Shown: one piece after another, positions 1 through 5,965 of the stretch
How the letters are laid out: the number at the start of each line of letters is the position of its first letter
Numbering within the stretch: the first letter of the stretch is position 1
Assembly: GCA_002335945.1 (NCBI GenBank)
Contig: DDDD01000161.1
Span: forward strand, 1 to 6,192
DNA from: Porticoccaceae bacterium UBA1989
GTDB lineage: Bacteria > Pseudomonadota > Gammaproteobacteria > Pseudomonadales > Porticoccaceae
DNA length: 6,192 bases
Direction: 5' to 3'
The notes under the pieces: generated by a model
What the model was told of the DNA's origin: nothing
Database searches by the model: none
What the model saw: the letters and a program-made list of their open reading frames with translations, nothing else
Position numbers and translations under genes: made by a program

Positions 1-2425
1 CATGAGCGCTCTGGCTATTCCCCGGGCGACAGTGTCCGAGTTCCTGCCAACCACTGAGGTAGAGTTAGGTCTTAACCTGCCATCCGACGCGGCCCCAATT
101 ACTGAAGCATTTAATCCGAGCAAACCAGAAACCTATAACAAGACAACATCCTTAACCGTTTACGGTACTTCTGGTTCTAGCCACCTGGCAACTATCTACT
201 ATGCTAAAACGGCAGAAGCCACAGCGGATGTACCATTCAACAAATGGCAGACCTATGTTTATATTGATGATCAGGCTGTTGATTCGGCGTTGATTCAGGC
301 ATCAGATACGGCGGGCGACCAATACTTTGTAAACAAGTATGGTGAAGTTAAAACTCAGTCAGATCTTTTAGCCCTGCAGAAAACAAGTGCCGAGAGTGAA
401 AAGTATTTGGTTACTCTGGGTACTCTTTATAAAAAGTATTCTTTTGATAATCTTTCAACGCCTACAGATTCTCAGCCAGCGAGCATTAACTTCGCCCTTG
501 CTGAAGACAGTATTTATACCGACGGATTAAATCTGACTAACAACAGCGATGGTATTGATTTTACAACGACTACAGCTGTGGGCACTGCGATGTCGAGAGC
601 AGACCTTACCGATATGTTTAGTCTCAGCATCGATGACTCTCCAGCGATAAGCATAGGCCTGGAACATCTACAGGGTAATGAGCGCAAGTTATCGGGATCC
701 GAGATCGCCTTTGAATTAACCAATGTTATCAATGAGCGCTTTGGTGATGGCAAAACATTCGACTTTAGTGCCGCCCCATCACAGCTATTAAAAATTACTC
801 GATTAGATGCCTCGGGTGCTACCCAGGCGTTTGATCTCGATGTTGGTAATCTCACCGGTTTCCCCGCTGATGGACTAATGACGCCTGAGCCTCTCGCTTA
901 TGCGATTAATCAGGCCCTAGCGGCTGATGCCAATTTTGCCGATATGACCGTGAGCTACGATGCGGCCAGTCAAGGATTTAGATTCTTACAGGCCAACAGT
1001 GGCACAGATTCAATCTACCTGAGTTCTGGCCCCTCTGGCACAGCGACCAATGATGTGTTTGGTGTGAGTGCCCAGGTAACAGATGCCGGCGGCAACATCA
1101 CCTCTTTTGGTCAACTACTACCGGCACTGGATACGGATGTGTCCGATGTTATTTTGAACAATGTGCGACCCAATGGCGCAGCGTTCACCACAGAGGCTAA
1201 TCAGCGCTACGGTATTTCTGTGAGTTATACCGAAGGTAAATTCATTGTCGCCTCTGGTACAACAGGTGATGACTCTAGTATTGAAATAAGTGCTGTTGGC
1301 ACCATGGCTCAGACCCTATTAGGTATGAAAGCTGAAGGTCATTTGGTCCAGGCTGAAACGTCACAGATTAATAATCTACCCGCCGTTCGTGGTCAGATGT
1401 CTACCCCAGCATTAGTGACGGGTAACCAGATGGGTGTTGACCCGCGTAAGTCGTTTTCGGTTAACGCCGACAATCAAAACGTTACCGTTATCGTTGATGG
1501 TATTTCAGCGCAGATTCAGTTGACCGCAGGCCAGTATTCAATTGGTACCTTTACAGAGCATCTAGAATCTAAGATCAATTTAATGGCTGATGCCTTGGGT
1601 CGCAGCGTTTCCGGTGTTTCTGTTGGTTTTGATGAAACAGCAGAGACCATTGTGATTACCGGCGCTACTTCCTCAGAAAGCTCATTTATTCAGGTTGCTG
1701 GTCACGCCGATTGGGGTCTTGAGAATATCCAAGCCGGTTTCGGTAAAGCTTCTTCCTATATTGAACTTGTTCCAGATAGTGCGGGTACCAGTGAAGTCTA
1801 TGTTACTCAGGACAACGCCGGTAACTGGGTTGAAACAACCGACAAGGCAGATTTTGACGATAAGGACATTCCTTATTGGACACCTATTTTCCTAGACAAA
1901 GGCGAACTGACTTTTGACACCAGTGGAACCCTGGTATCGCCGATCGGTGGCGCCAAGCTTGAGAGTGACAATATTACAGGTGGTGGTATTCAGTTGGGCT
2001 ACAACAACAGTACTCAGTTTAACAGCCCATTTGCTGTACTAAGCCAGTCACAGAACGGTGCTCCTGAAGGTGATTTGGTCGGTGTAAACATCGGCGATGA
2101 TGGCCTGGTAGTGGCGAGTTATTCAAACGGCTCACAGAAATCGTTGGGCAAAATTATTCTGGCTAACTTTGCTACGCCAAAAGGTTTACGTCAGGTAGGT
2201 GATACGAGTTACTCGGCAACCTCTGGTTCTGGCGACGCAACCTTGGGTGAACCCGGTGCTGCAGGTTTCGGAACTATTCGTGCGGGTGCGCGTGAACGTT
2301 CCAACGTGGATTTGACGGCTGAGCTGGTTGACCTAATTACCGCACAGCGAAACTTCCAGGCGAATGCCAAGGCGATTGAGACAAGCTCATCGTTAACTCA
2401 AACTATTATTAATATCCGCGGATAA
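1..2425 (+). CDS. flgE: Flagellar hook protein FlgE, 5'-partial, with a large central insertion
   Basis: Subunit of the extracellular hook, the universal joint between rod and filament, exported by the flagellar type III apparatus. About 807 residues are visible. The frame is open to the left edge, and the ATG at 2 is probably internal because the conserved N-terminal rod/D0-D1 region (usually the first ~140-150 residues) is absent. Visible residue numbering starts at that ATG. Residues 15-65 match the start of the hook D2 domain (TTEVELGLNLP, YNKTTSLTVY). Residues 622-647 (PYWTPIFLDKGELTFDTSG) close the insertion. Residues 672-735 (FNSPFAVLSQSQNG, GKIILANFATPKGL) are the returning D1 domain. 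Residues 771-807 (LTAELVDLITAQRNFQANAK, ending TIINIRG) are the classic C-terminal helix. Intact length would be about 950 residues against ~400 in Escherichia and Salmonella, the excess lying in the surface D2/D3 region. There is no cysteine and no in-frame stop. Identity is secure; the meaning of the extra domains is not. Confidence 0.95.
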   Translation, partial: MSALAIPRATVSEFLPTTEVELGLNLPSDAAPITEAFNPSKPETYNKTTSLTVYGTSGSSHLATIYYAKTAEATADVPFNKWQTYVYIDDQAVDSALIQASDTAGDQYFVNKYGEVKTQSDLLALQKTSAESEKYLVTLGTLYKKYSFDNLSTPTDSQPASINFALAEDSIYTDGLNLTNNSDGIDFTTTTAVGTAMSRADLTDMFSLSIDDSPAISIGLEHLQGNERKLSGSEIAFELTNVINERFGDGKTFDFSAAPSQLLKITRLDASGATQAFDLDVGNLTGFPADGLMTPEPLAYAINQALAADANFADMTVSYDAASQGFRFLQANSGTDSIYLSSGPSGTATNDVFGVSAQVTDAGGNITSFGQLLPALDTDVSDVILNNVRPNGAAFTTEANQRYGISVSYTEGKFIVASGTTGDDSSIEISAVGTMAQTLLGMKAEGHLVQAETSQINNLPAVRGQMSTPALVTGNQMGVDPRKSFSVNADNQNVTVIVDGISAQIQLTAGQYSIGTFTEHLESKINLMADALGRSVSGVSVGFDETAETIVITGATSSESSFIQVAGHADWGLENIQAGFGKASSYIELVPDSAGTSEVYVTQDNAGNWVETTDKADFDDKDIPYWTPIFLDKGELTFDTSGTLVSPIGGAKLESDNITGGGIQLGYNNSTQFNSPFAVLSQSQNGAPEGDLVGVNIGDDGLVVASYSNGSQKSLGKIILANFATPKGLRQVGDTSYSATSGSGDATLGEPGAAGFGTIRAGARERSNVDLTAELVDLITAQRNFQANAKAIETSSSLTQTIINIRG
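617..1741 (+). repeat. Diverged repeat modules within the FlgE insertion
   Basis: The protein encoded here (visible residues about 206-580) contains recurring units visible by eye at the protein level. The clearest shared core is a strand-turn-strand pattern: TVSYDAASQGFRF...NSGTDSIYL (residues 316-340), SVSYTEGKFIVASGTTGDDSSIEI (406-429, quoted loosely) and SVGFDETAETIVITGATSSESSFIQV (540-565). Two units have an amphipathic helix before the core (LAYAINQALAAD at 298-309, FTEHLESKINLMADAL at 517-532), and a more diverged unit has IAFELTNVINERF at 235-247. The pattern resembles the flagellin/hook 'IN' motif found in hook-associated and filament proteins. Nucleotide identity between units is low, so this is old protein-level duplication and not a recent DNA repeat. 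Confidence 0.6.
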
Positions 2426-2466
2426 AAATAATTAACGGCAATAAATAAACAATTGTAAAGAAGAGC

Positions 2467-2470
2467 GGAG
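2467..2470 (+). promoter_or_regulatory. Ribosome binding site of flgF
   Basis: GGAG lies 7 bases before the ATG at 2478, in the purine-rich end of the 52-base flgE-flgF gap (2426-2477). The rest of the gap is AT-rich and shows no clear hairpin or promoter. Confidence 0.7.
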
Positions 2471-2477
2471 AAGGGAA

Positions 2478-3239
2478 ATGGATAGATTAGCAATGACATC
2501 TCTGGCAGCAATTCAGAGCCAGTCGAAGGTTAGGGCGCAGATTACCAATGCGCTCGCCAATGTTTCGACCACTGGATTTAAAGAGAGTTACCAGGGTGCA
2601 ACACAGGCAGTAAAGCTTGATGGCGCCGGCTATGAAACCCGTTTCCAACCTGCTAATAGCAAGCGCGATCTAATTAATCTTGAGCCGGGTACCATTCAAC
2701 AAACCGGTAACCCAATGGACGTTGCACTTAATGGCGATACAGTTCTGGGCGTACAGGCGGCTAACGGCGAGATTGGTTTTACCCGCCGTGGTGATCTGCG
2801 TGTTAATGCTACCGGTGTTATTGAGAATGCCGCTGGCCACCTAATTTTAGGTGAAGGCGGACCGATCACCGTACCTGTAGGGCAGCTAGTTAGTATTAGC
2901 CCCGACGGGTCTGTCTTTGCCGGATCTCCCACTCAGCCAGACTTACCGCCGCTGCCAATTGGCCAGCTGATGCTGCGCGATGCGAGCGCCACACCATTGG
3001 TTCGTCGCGAAGATGGTCTCTATGAGCCATTTGATAGAGCACTCCAGGGTCAAGATTTTAATACTGGACCAAGAGCCGCATCTTTACAGAGTGGTGTTCT
3101 TGAAGGCAGTAACGTCAATCCCGTCGAAGCCATGGTCAGGATGATGGACTTTAGTCGCTCATTTGAAGCGCAAATAAAAATGATTACCGAAGCCAAGTCT
3201 CTCGATGAGACGGGCTCAAGCATGATGAGACTGCCTTAA
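2478..3239 (+). CDS. flgF: Flagellar basal-body rod protein FlgF (proximal rod)
   Basis: Axial protein of the proximal rod, which with FlgB, FlgC and FlgG transmits torque through the periplasm; exported by the flagellar type III apparatus, so no cleaved signal is expected or seen. The 253 residues agree with the usual length (~250). The start is fixed by the family opening MDRL and by a well-spaced GGAG. The N-terminal rod motif is NALANVSTTGFK at residues 24-35, where most relatives have NNLAN. The middle carries the hook-basal-body pattern GNPMDVALNGDTVLGVQ (77-93) and FTRRGDLRVN (101-110). The C-terminal helix region includes LEGSNVNPVEAMVRMMDFSR (208-227), typical of rod proteins. It is the middle of the flgE-flgF-flgG trio and shares the paralogous fold with both. 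FlgF rather than FlgG is indicated by position, the MDRL start and the weaker helix motifs. There is no cysteine. Confidence 0.96.
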   Translation: MDRLAMTSLAAIQSQSKVRAQITNALANVSTTGFKESYQGATQAVKLDGAGYETRFQPANSKRDLINLEPGTIQQTGNPMDVALNGDTVLGVQAANGEIGFTRRGDLRVNATGVIENAAGHLILGEGGPITVPVGQLVSISPDGSVFAGSPTQPDLPPLPIGQLMLRDASATPLVRREDGLYEPFDRALQGQDFNTGPRAASLQSGVLEGSNVNPVEAMVRMMDFSRSFEAQIKMITEAKSLDETGSSMMRLP

Positions 3240-3254
3240 GCCAGCGCGCTTAAG
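3235..3254 (+). other. Short hairpin spanning the flgF stop codon
   Basis: The arms CTTAAGC (3235-3241) and GCTTAAG (3248-3254) are exact reverse complements enclosing a 6-base loop, and the left arm contains the flgF TAA stop. No T-run follows, so this is not a standard intrinsic terminator. It could affect mRNA decay or slow ribosomes between flgF and flgG, or be chance; CTTAAG is itself a palindrome, which makes such pairing easier. Confidence 0.4.
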
Positions 3255-3270
3255 TCACCGATATCTAATT

Positions 3271-3276
3271 AGAGGA
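3271..3276 (+). promoter_or_regulatory. Ribosome binding site of flgG
   Basis: AGAGGA ends 8 bases before the ATG at 3285, good spacing for a Shine-Dalgarno site, and lies downstream of the hairpin in the 45-base flgF-flgG gap. Confidence 0.7.
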
Positions 3277-3284
3277 TAAGAATA

Positions 3285-4070
3285 ATGGACGCATCACTTT
3301 GGATCGCCAAAACAGGACTAACAGCGCAGCAAACGCGCATGCAGGTTATTTCGAACAACCTGGCTAACGTTAATACCACCGGTTTTAAGAAAGACCGTGC
3401 GGTCTTTGAAGACCTGCTCTATCAAAACATTGTTCCCGCTGGCGGACAGGCCGACGCAGAAAATGCTACCCCGACTGGCTTGATGCTGGGTACAGGTACA
3501 AGAGTTATGGCCACTGAAAAACTGCATATGCAGGGCAATATTATTACCACTGAAAACGCCCTTGATGTGGCAGTGACCGGTGAAGGTTATCTCGCCGTGC
3601 AGCAAGCTGACGGTTCCCTGGCCTATACCCGAGATGGTTCTTTAAAACTGTCTTCTGAAGGCCAGCTGGTTACCGCCGGTGGTGAGCCTATCGTCCCGGC
3701 AATTAATATTCCGCAAAACACAGCGAGTATTACTATTGGTCGTGACGGCACCGTGACAGCAGAGCTAGCTAACAGTGGTGGATCAGCGGAGGTCGGTCAG
3801 CTACAGCTGTCGCGCTTCGTCAATAACTCTGGTTTGCAGCCAATGGGTCGTAATTTGATGCGTCCAACCAATGCCAGTGGCGATGCGATTATTAGCATCC
3901 CCGGACAGGATGGCGCAGGTATGTTGATGCAGGGCTCATTGGAAGCTTCCAACGTTAATGTGGTTGAAGAAATGGTCAATATGATCGAAACCCAGCGCGC
4001 CTACGAGGTTAACTCGAAAGCAATCGCTGCGGCAGACGGCATGTTGCGCTTCTTGAATAATAATCTTTAA
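3285..4070 (+). CDS. flgG: Flagellar basal-body rod protein FlgG (distal rod)
   Basis: Distal rod subunit that passes through the P and L rings and joins the hook. The 261 residues match the usual 260-262. Conserved features run the whole length: the opening LWIAKTGLTAQQTRM (5-19), the rod motif NNLANVNTTGFKKDRAVFED (24-43), the rod-specific stretch at 46-63 beginning YQNIVPAGGQ, then TGLMLGTGTRV, LDVAVTGEGYLAVQ (93-106), YTRDGSLKLSSEGQLVT, and the C-terminal SLEASNVNVVEEMVNMIETQ (218-237) followed by RAYEVNSKAI. The 18-residue stretch at 46-63 is the segment that FlgG has and FlgE lacks; in Salmonella it is linked to the straight, rigid form of the rod. The start is supported by the family N-terminus and the upstream AGAGGA. 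There is no cleaved signal (type III export) and no cysteine. This is the most strongly conserved protein in the window. Confidence 0.98.
   Translation: MDASLWIAKTGLTAQQTRMQVISNNLANVNTTGFKKDRAVFEDLLYQNIVPAGGQADAENATPTGLMLGTGTRVMATEKLHMQGNIITTENALDVAVTGEGYLAVQQADGSLAYTRDGSLKLSSEGQLVTAGGEPIVPAINIPQNTASITIGRDGTVTAELANSGGSAEVGQLQLSRFVNNSGLQPMGRNLMRPTNASGDAIISIPGQDGAGMLMQGSLEASNVNVVEEMVNMIETQRAYEVNSKAIAAADGMLRFLNNNL
3390..3407 (+). repeat. Perfect inverted repeat inside flgG
   Basis: AAAGACCG (3390-3397) and CGGTCTTT (3400-3407) are exact reverse complements separated by TG, an 18-base palindrome encoding K-D-R-A-V-F at residues 36-41. In RNA it could fold as a 7-bp stem with a GTGC loop. It sits about 105 bases into flgG in a protein-constrained region, so its partial symmetry may follow from the amino acids plus chance wobble choice. 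Confidence 0.45.
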
Positions 4071-4073
4071 GAC

Positions 4074-4076
4074 AGG
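4074..4076 (+). promoter_or_regulatory. Weak ribosome binding site of flgH
   Basis: Only AGG (within GACAGG), 9 bases before the ATG at 4086, can serve as a Shine-Dalgarno site in the 15-base flgG-flgH gap. flgH translation probably depends partly on coupling to flgG; that is inference. Confidence 0.35.
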
Positions 4077-4085
4077 CTCTTAACT

Positions 4086-4778
4086 ATGTTTCGTTTACTA
4101 ATAACTTTATCCATGGCTAGCGTTTTGACTGCCTGCGTTGCTCAGCCGCGCATGATGCCGACTGCGGAATTTGCGCCGGTGCAGCCGATTCCAGATGCTG
4201 CGCCCACTCAGGTTACCGGGTCAATTTTTGCCAATGGTCGCAGTCTGTTTGGTGATCTGCGCAGCTATCAGGCCACCGAAATTAAAGTGGGTGATTTAAT
4301 CACCGTACTGCTTAATGAAACCACACAGGCATCTCGCACCTCTGGCTTAAGCACCAGTCGCGAATCTACTAATGATGCGATTGGCCTTAATCAGAAAGAT
4401 TCAATTGTTGCGAAACTTGGTTTTGGCGCAGGCTTTTTTGATGCGGTGAAAACAGATGGTTCAAGTATTACTAGTGAAGGTACTGGTACGGCAGGACAGG
4501 CAGCAACATTAACCGGTTCTATATCTGCAATGGTGGTTGAGGTCTTGTCTAACGGCAACCTAGTCATTATTGGTGAAAAACAATTGGCACTGACCGAGGG
4601 TAGTGAATTTATTCAGGTCAAGGGCATTATTCGCCCGGCAGATATTCAGCCTGACAACACTATTTTGTCCCAGCGTATTGCCCATGCCCAGATTTCATAT
4701 CGCGGCACCGGTGATCTGGCGTCAGCATCTCGCCCTGCTTGGGGCACTGGAATGCTCTATAAATTCTGGCCCTTTTAA
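4086..4778 (+). CDS. flgH: Flagellar L-ring lipoprotein FlgH
   Basis: Forms the L-ring, the bushing in the outer membrane through which the rod turns. The 230 residues agree with the ~230 usual for the family. The N-terminus is a lipoprotein signal: MFR, a hydrophobic stretch, then lipobox LTAC with the modified cysteine at residue 17. Valine follows at +2, with no aspartate retention signal, consistent with outer-membrane sorting. Family motifs are GSIF (45-48), SLFGDLRSYQ (53-62), KVGDLITVLLNETTQASRTS (67-86), EGTGTAGQAATLTGSISAMV (131-150), VLSNGNLVIIGEKQLALTEG (153-172), EFIQVKGIIRPADI (174-187), LSQRIAHAQISYRGTG (194-209) and the terminal FWPF. The start is set by lipobox position, although the upstream Shine-Dalgarno match is weak. 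C17 is the only cysteine. It lies between the rod and P-ring genes, as expected for a protein that assembles after the P-ring. Confidence 0.97.
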   Translation: MFRLLITLSMASVLTACVAQPRMMPTAEFAPVQPIPDAAPTQVTGSIFANGRSLFGDLRSYQATEIKVGDLITVLLNETTQASRTSGLSTSRESTNDAIGLNQKDSIVAKLGFGAGFFDAVKTDGSSITSEGTGTAGQAATLTGSISAMVVEVLSNGNLVIIGEKQLALTEGSEFIQVKGIIRPADIQPDNTILSQRIAHAQISYRGTGDLASASRPAWGTGMLYKFWPF

Positions 4779-4787
4779 GCGGCTTTT

Positions 4788-4791
4788 GGAG
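4788..4791 (+). promoter_or_regulatory. Ribosome binding site of flgI
   Basis: GGAG lies 7 bases before the ATG at 4799 in the 20-base flgH-flgI gap. A second AGGA (4795-4798) touches the start codon and is too close to be used. Confidence 0.7.
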
Positions 4792-4798
4792 AACAGGA

Positions 4799-5965
4799 AT
4801 GTTTACAGTTAAACGTATAATTTTGTTGAGCGCATTGGTCGCAGCCATACTGGCAACGTCCACTGCAGCGGCAGATCGGATTAAAGATATTACCGATGTG
4901 GCTGGCGTGCGCAGCAACAAATTAATTGGCTTCGGTCTCGTGGTCGGTCTGCAAGGTTCTGGCGACGGTAAAGATTTACCCCTGACAGCCCAGACATTAA
5001 AAACCATGTTATCGGGACTGGGCGTTAGTGTTGATGGACCAGTGAGTGATTACGATCTCGGTGATCAGATGGCTGCCCTAGCAGCACAGAATGCCAAAAA
5101 AGAATTAAAGTTGGAGAATGTTGCTGCAGTGATGGTGACTGCTGAACTACCTCCATTTGCCAAGCCCGGTCAGCGCATTGATATTAATGTAGCGGCTATT
5201 GGTGTGGCGGAATCTCTGCGCGGTGGTAGCCTGATAATGACTCAGCTACGCGGCGTCGATGGCCAAACCTATGCCCTGGCTCAGGGCGCCATGACCGTAA
5301 CCGGTATTACGTCCAATGCCGCGGGTAGCAGTATTCAAATTGGCGTTCCCACCTCTGGCCGCATTCCTAACGGTGCAACGGTCGAGCGTATGGTTGATAC
5401 CCCTTTTGAAACCTCAGACCACATTGTATTAAATGTGCGCAATGCGGATTTCTCTACCTCTAATGCGATTACTGAAGCGATTAATCTGGCCTTTGGCCCA
5501 GGTGTTGCCAGTGCCATAGATGGAGTTTCCATTGCGGTAATGGCACCCCAAGATTCCTCTCAGCGTGTTACCTTTTTGAGCATGATTGAAAACCTAGATG
5601 TCAGCCCTGGCGAGCCAGCGGCACGCATCGTGATTAATTCAAGAACCGGTACTGCGGTTATTAATCGCAACGTCAAGGTCTCGGCAGTGGCTGTTACCCA
5701 TGGCCCGATCACCGTAAATATTTCTGCCACCAACGAAGTAAGCCAGCCCGACGCTTTTACCGATGGCGTAACAGTGGGCGTGCAAAATGCCAACATTGAG
5801 GTGACTGAGCCCAGAAATAAAATGTTTCTTTTCCAACCTGGTGTAGATCTGCGTGACATAGTCGACGCCGTCAATCAGGTGGGCGCATCACCCTCTTCAT
5901 TAATCGCCATACTCGAAGCATTGAAAACTTCCGGTAGCCTGCGCGCAGACTTGGTGGTGATCTAA
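4799..5965 (+). CDS. flgI: Flagellar P-ring protein FlgI
   Basis: Periplasmic subunit of the P-ring, which surrounds the distal rod in the peptidoglycan layer. The 388 residues compare with 365 in E. coli. The N-terminus is a Sec signal peptide: MFTVKR, a hydrophobic core to about residue 20, and likely cleavage after AAA at 23-25, so the mature protein begins DRIKDITDVAGVRSN. Family motifs are LIGFGLVVGLQGSGDGKD (42-59), TMLSGLG (69-75), VAAVMVTAELPPFAKPGQRI (108-127), SLRGGSLIMTQLRGVDGQTY (139-158), ALAQGA, IPNGATVER (189-197), ARIVINSRTGTAVI (275-288), VTHGPITVNIS (299-309), FQPGVDLRDIVDAVNQVGAS (345-364) and the terminal LRADLVVI. No cysteine is present, although E. coli FlgI carries a disulfide. 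The last codons also form the ribosome binding site of flgJ. Start choice agrees with the signal peptide and the upstream GGAG. Confidence 0.98.
   Translation: MFTVKRIILLSALVAAILATSTAAADRIKDITDVAGVRSNKLIGFGLVVGLQGSGDGKDLPLTAQTLKTMLSGLGVSVDGPVSDYDLGDQMAALAAQNAKKELKLENVAAVMVTAELPPFAKPGQRIDINVAAIGVAESLRGGSLIMTQLRGVDGQTYALAQGAMTVTGITSNAAGSSIQIGVPTSGRIPNGATVERMVDTPFETSDHIVLNVRNADFSTSNAITEAINLAFGPGVASAIDGVSIAVMAPQDSSQRVTFLSMIENLDVSPGEPAARIVINSRTGTAVINRNVKVSAVAVTHGPITVNISATNEVSQPDAFTDGVTVGVQNANIEVTEPRNKMFLFQPGVDLRDIVDAVNQVGASPSSLIAILEALKTSGSLRADLVVI
5953..5962 (+). promoter_or_regulatory. Extended ribosome binding site of flgJ inside the flgI 3' end
   Basis: GGTGGTGATC, encoding the last FlgI residues (V-V-I), differs at one base from GGAGGTGATC, the complement of the bacterial 16S rRNA 3' end. 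The GGTGG core lies 8 bases before the GTG at 5966. This decides the flgJ start, which would otherwise be doubtful because no ATG occurs until codon 42. Confidence 0.65.

Noticed and set aside
2..4. ATG at the left edge as the true flgE start
   Set aside because: The protein from here lacks the essential N-terminal D0/D1 region and begins inside a typical hook sequence; the frame is open to the edge and no ribosome binding site can be seen. It is treated as an internal codon of a 5'-truncated gene.
514..855. Minus-strand open frame of 113 codons inside flgE
   Set aside because: It lies wholly opposite a well-supported gene, has no recognisable motif, and its composition is what the antisense of flgE would give.
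1296..1311. TGGCAC runs resembling the -24 element of sigma54 promoters (here and at several other places in the coding regions)
   Set aside because: None that I checked is followed at the required distance by a TTGC-type -12 element, and all lie inside coding sequence.
1695..1895. Plus-strand 66-codon frame within flgE, and a similar 69-codon frame at 4603-4812
   Set aside because: Both are out-of-frame shadows of strong genes. The second runs past the flgI start, but flgH and flgI account for the sequence there and no ribosome binding site supports it.
2426..2477. Possible promoter in the AT-rich flgE-flgF gap
   Set aside because: TTAACG and TGTAAA-like hexamers can be picked out, but no combination is near a sigma70, sigma28 or sigma54 consensus with good spacing. 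AT-richness alone is not evidence.
3235..3290. Intrinsic terminator between flgF and flgG
   Set aside because: The stem is short with only moderate GC and no T-run follows; downstream genes of the same pathway on the same strand make termination unlikely.
4660..5007. Minus-strand open frame of 115 codons across the flgH-flgI junction
   Set aside because: Antisense to two secure genes, with no family resemblance. The other opposite-strand frames (2696-2932, 3318-3605, 3797-3979, 5335-5532, 5560-5874, 5639-5836) were rejected for the same reason.
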